A stretch of 7,948 bases of DNA. Source: SAR324 cluster bacterium (GTDB lineage Bacteria > SAR324 > NAC60-12). The stretch is taken from positions 1-7,948 of the forward strand of contig JAKUUF010000064.1 of NCBI GenBank assembly GCA_022448705.1, given 5' to 3'. Shown here in pieces: positions 5,391 through 7,948 of this stretch. The position numbers were made by a program, and so were the translations under genes. The notes under the pieces were generated by a model. That model worked only from the letters and a program-made list of their open reading frames with translations. It made no database searches and had not been told where the DNA came from. Positions within the stretch are counted from its first letter, which is position 1. Every line of letters begins with the position of its first letter.

Positions 5391-7847
5391 ATGATCGTTG
5401 AAGTCGCCATAAATGTACCAATTCGAAAGTGCTTTGATTATTGCTGGCCTGAAGACCTTGAACTGGTTCCTGAGGCAGGTTTACAGGTTTTAGTGCCTTT
5501 TGGCAGACAGAAAAAAGGTGGTGTTGTAGTTGGTGTTAATAAGAAATCCAAATTATCCGAATTAAAATTTATTGAATCACTGGTTGAAGAGAAACCTTTA
5601 TTTACTGAAGAAATACTTAAACTTACCAGATGGACTTCTGAATACTATTTTTGCGCTTGGGGCGAAGTGCTTAATGCGGCAATCCCAGGCGGACTTTCCT
5701 TGAGTCTGAGTACCTCATTTTCCCCTCAAATTTTTCCACTCCCCGGCATAGAAAATCTAAGCAAAAAACCATCACAACTTACACGCACTCAACAATACTG
5801 GACAGAACAGGAGTGGCTTAAATGTCAACCTGATGAAAAAGATCAAAAGATAATGAATCAATGGCTTAATAATAAGAATGTCCTGAAAAAACAGGTTTTG
5901 GCGGGGAAAAAAACAAAACCAAAAATGGAACGCTGGGTACGACTGCTGAATGCAGAAAATTCTAATAAACCAATACCAAGTCGAAAAACCAAACGAAAAC
6001 AGATACTTGAAATCTTAAACAATAATTCTGAAATTGGCTGGAGCGAAATACTATGCAGAGTCAATTCACCTGCACAAACACTAAGGAAACTTAAGGAAGA
6101 AGGGCTGATTGAAATATATGAAAAACGTGTTTATCGTCGATTTTTAGATGGAAGTCTGCCAGAGATTGAACCATTTCTGGATTTGAACCCCCAGCAGAAT
6201 TCCGTATTTAATGAAGTATCCGATTCAATAAAAAACGGATCATACCGTACTTTTTTACTGGAAGGTGTAACAGGAAGTGGAAAGACAGAAATCTATCTCC
6301 ATGCCGCAAAAACAGCACGCACCATAGGGAAATCATGCCTTGTACTGGTACCTGAAATTTCACTCACACCGCAACTTGTCAATCGATTCCGCTCCCGTTT
6401 CGGAGATCAGGTAGCGGTACTTCATAGTGGAATGGATGAAGGTGAACGTTTTGATGAATGGTCAAGAATAAATCAGGGATTGGCATCAATAGTTATTGGT
6501 GCAAGAAGTGCGGTCTTTGCGCCTATGAACAATTTGGGCCTGATTGTGGTAGATGAAGAACACGATTCTTCATACAAGCAAAGTGAGAGCCCCCGATATC
6601 ACGGACGTGATGTGGCTATTTATCGTGGATTCATTTCAGGTGCTACTGTTTTACTTGGTTCTGCGACTCCGTCACTTGAATCAGCAAACAATGTAAAGAT
6701 TGGTAAATTTAAACTTTTAAATTTACCTTCACGCATCCATCAAGGCCTTTTGCCGGAGGTAAGGCTGCTGGATATGAAAACAGTCCCAGGACAAAAAGGG
6801 AGCCCCTATTTTTCAAGTGAACTCGTAGAAGCACTGCGTCTGCGCCTTAGAAAAAAAGAACAAAGCATATTATTTTTAAATCGTCGAGGCTTTGCACCAT
6901 TAGTACGCTGCCCTAAATGTGAGTCTACTTTTACATGTCCAAACTGCAGCCTGAGTCTTGTTTACCACCAAAACGAAAATCAGATGCGTTGCCATCAATG
7001 TGATTTAACGAAACCAATACACGATATTTGTATTGAATGCGAAAGTGAACAGGAACCGCTGATCATCGGTACAGGAACAGAACAAGTTGAAGAGAATCTC
7101 AGAATATTTTTTCCTGATGCACGAATTTTAAGAATGGACCGTGACACTTTACATGGTAAGCATGCCCTGTCCAGAATGCATAATCGAATTAGCAAACACG
7201 AAGTAGATATTGTGATTGGCACTCAACTGGTTACCAAAGGTCATGACTTTCCGGAAGTAACTCTGGTTGGAGTAATTTTATCTGATTTGTCATTGAACAT
7301 TCCGGATTTCAGGTCCAGTGAAAGAACTTTTCAATTATTAACTCAAGTGGCCGGACGTGCTGGACGGGGTAACAAACCTGGAGAAGTACTGATTCAAACA
7401 CACAATCCGCGTCATCACAGCTTAATCTGTGCAAAAGAACACGATTCTTTCCAATTTCGTGAAATTGAACTGGAACAGAGAAATAATCTTAGAATGCCAC
7501 CGAATTACTCCCTTACCATGATTTTATGCAGCAGTCCTCGTGAAGAACGGGCCGAAATCTTAGCTAGGGAATTAGATAATAAAATCAGAACGATTTTATC
7601 CGACAGCAAATTAACTGCCTGTAATAATCTAAATAACTATGATCACACATATTCTACTGCCAAAATCATCGGACCTTTTGAAGCACCAATAAAAAAATTG
7701 CGAAACAGGTTCCGCTGGCAACTGCTGCTGAAAGCAGACAATGTTCGACCTCTCCTGAATTTGCTGCATCTGGTATTTGAAAATCCTCCCGCGACTAAAC
7801 GTGATGAATTGATCCAGATTGATGTTGACCCACATAATCTGATGTAA
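5391..7847 (+). CDS. priA: Primosomal protein N' (replication restart helicase PriA)
   Basis: PriA recognises stalled or repaired forks and reloads the replicative helicase by 3'-to-5' ATP-driven unwinding. The 818-residue protein is full length (B. subtilis about 805, E. coli 732). Domains: 3'-DNA-binding domain (about 1-105), winged-helix region (about 190-255), helicase lobe 1 with Walker A GVTGSGKT (292-299) and DEEH (388-391), then a zinc-binding insertion with all eight cysteines (507, 510, 516, 519, 534, 537, 547, 550). After it come GTGTEQVEE (from 560), helicase motif VI QVAGRAGRG (652-660) and a C-terminal domain. The usual CHYCG is CHQCD here. The region between the 3'-DNA-binding and helicase domains is lysine-rich and poorly conserved. 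It begins 3 bases after the isomerase-like gene's stop, with no SD, so expression probably depends on upstream translation. Confidence 0.97.
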   Translation: MIVEVAINVPIRKCFDYCWPEDLELVPEAGLQVLVPFGRQKKGGVVVGVNKKSKLSELKFIESLVEEKPLFTEEILKLTRWTSEYYFCAWGEVLNAAIPGGLSLSLSTSFSPQIFPLPGIENLSKKPSQLTRTQQYWTEQEWLKCQPDEKDQKIMNQWLNNKNVLKKQVLAGKKTKPKMERWVRLLNAENSNKPIPSRKTKRKQILEILNNNSEIGWSEILCRVNSPAQTLRKLKEEGLIEIYEKRVYRRFLDGSLPEIEPFLDLNPQQNSVFNEVSDSIKNGSYRTFLLEGVTGSGKTEIYLHAAKTARTIGKSCLVLVPEISLTPQLVNRFRSRFGDQVAVLHSGMDEGERFDEWSRINQGLASIVIGARSAVFAPMNNLGLIVVDEEHDSSYKQSESPRYHGRDVAIYRGFISGATVLLGSATPSLESANNVKIGKFKLLNLPSRIHQGLLPEVRLLDMKTVPGQKGSPYFSSELVEALRLRLRKKEQSILFLNRRGFAPLVRCPKCESTFTCPNCSLSLVYHQNENQMRCHQCDLTKPIHDICIECESEQEPLIIGTGTEQVEENLRIFFPDARILRMDRDTLHGKHALSRMHNRISKHEVDIVIGTQLVTKGHDFPEVTLVGVILSDLSLNIPDFRSSERTFQLLTQVAGRAGRGNKPGEVLIQTHNPRHHSLICAKEHDSFQFREIELEQRNNLRMPPNYSLTMILCSSPREERAEILARELDNKIRTILSDSKLTACNNLNNYDHTYSTAKIIGPFEAPIKKLRNRFRWQLLLKADNVRPLLNLLHLVFENPPATKRDELIQIDVDPHNLM

Positions 7848-7873
7848 AAAGAACTAAAGCTTCAATTGTTCTT
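7846..7873 (-). terminator. Intrinsic terminator on the minus strand at the priA 3' end
   Basis: AAGAAC (7849-7854 on +) pairs with GTTCTT (7868-7873) around a 13-base loop. Read on the minus strand, the stem is followed by TTT (7848-7846), giving five Ts in a row with the stem end; on the + strand the stem is followed by ATTAAAATT. The T tract therefore favours a minus-strand terminator that overlaps the priA stop codon. It could act weakly in both directions. The stem is short and AT-rich. Confidence 0.35.
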
Positions 7874-7880
7874 ATTAAAA

Positions 7881-7946
7881 TTAAATTAACTCTTCATCGT
7901 GATTTGTCCAAATCTGCTGAATATGGTAATTTAAAAAATTCAAACC
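7881..7946 (-). CDS. Possible C-terminal end of a convergent gene
   Basis: Reading from the right edge on the minus strand, one frame stays open for 21 codons and ends with LINKED residues NHDEELI at a TAA (7881-7883), just before the minus-strand hairpin at 7873-7849. The peptide looks protein-like but is too short to identify. A second minus frame is also open, from 7947 to a TGA at 7894-7896, and cannot be excluded. The + strand in 7848-7948 has no usable start. The case rests mainly on the terminator orientation. Confidence 0.25.
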   Translation of the reverse strand, partial: GLNFLNYHIQQIWTNHDEELI

Positions 7947-7948
7947 TT

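Overview
The window is AT-rich bacterial chromosome carrying mostly housekeeping genes, all on the + strand. The order is: end of an upstream gene, rpsO (ribosomal protein S15), pnp (polynucleotide phosphorylase), then a compact three-gene run of a glutamate-racemase-like enzyme, a type I phosphomannose-isomerase-like double-cupin protein and priA (replication-restart helicase). The rpsO-pnp arrangement is widespread in bacteria. The proteins look proteobacterial in style (marine deltaproteobacterial or SAR324-like is my best guess), but the sequence alone does not settle the lineage. No mobile element, CRISPR array, tRNA or rRNA was seen.

Region 1 (1-667): a 20-residue C-terminal coding tail, probably of truB, ends inside the rpsO ribosome-binding site. 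rpsO follows. Eight bases after its stop lies a clear nested inverted repeat that folds as a three-way junction (an outer 8-bp stem enclosing an 8-bp and a 5-bp hairpin), followed by a T tract. It is a plausible terminator or attenuator between rpsO and pnp. The rest of the 315-base rpsO-pnp gap is the pnp leader. It contains a bulged hairpin inside a long-range 8-bp pairing, a weak promoter candidate and a good Shine-Dalgarno sequence.

Region 2 (668-2990): pnp is complete and canonical, with two RNase PH modules, KH and S1. The 250 bases after it hold a nested stem-loop, weak promoter candidates and a 20-codon upstream ORF that overlaps the start of the next gene.

Region 3 (2991-7847): the racemase-like, isomerase-like and priA genes are separated by exactly 3 bases each, and none has a recognisable Shine-Dalgarno sequence. 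They probably form one translationally coupled operon. The racemase-like protein keeps both catalytic cysteines but has Gly where the Cys-Asn-Thr motif has Asn. The isomerase-like protein keeps the metal-site and arginine landmarks of type I phosphomannose isomerases, but adds about 155 unknown N-terminal residues and a helical insertion. This pair is the least explained part of the window. It may be a small amino-acid and sugar-phosphate isomerisation unit of unknown substrate, riding with priA.

Region 4 (7848-7948): a hairpin whose T tract lies on the minus strand overlaps the priA stop. Together with open reading on the minus strand, it suggests a convergent gene entering from the right edge.
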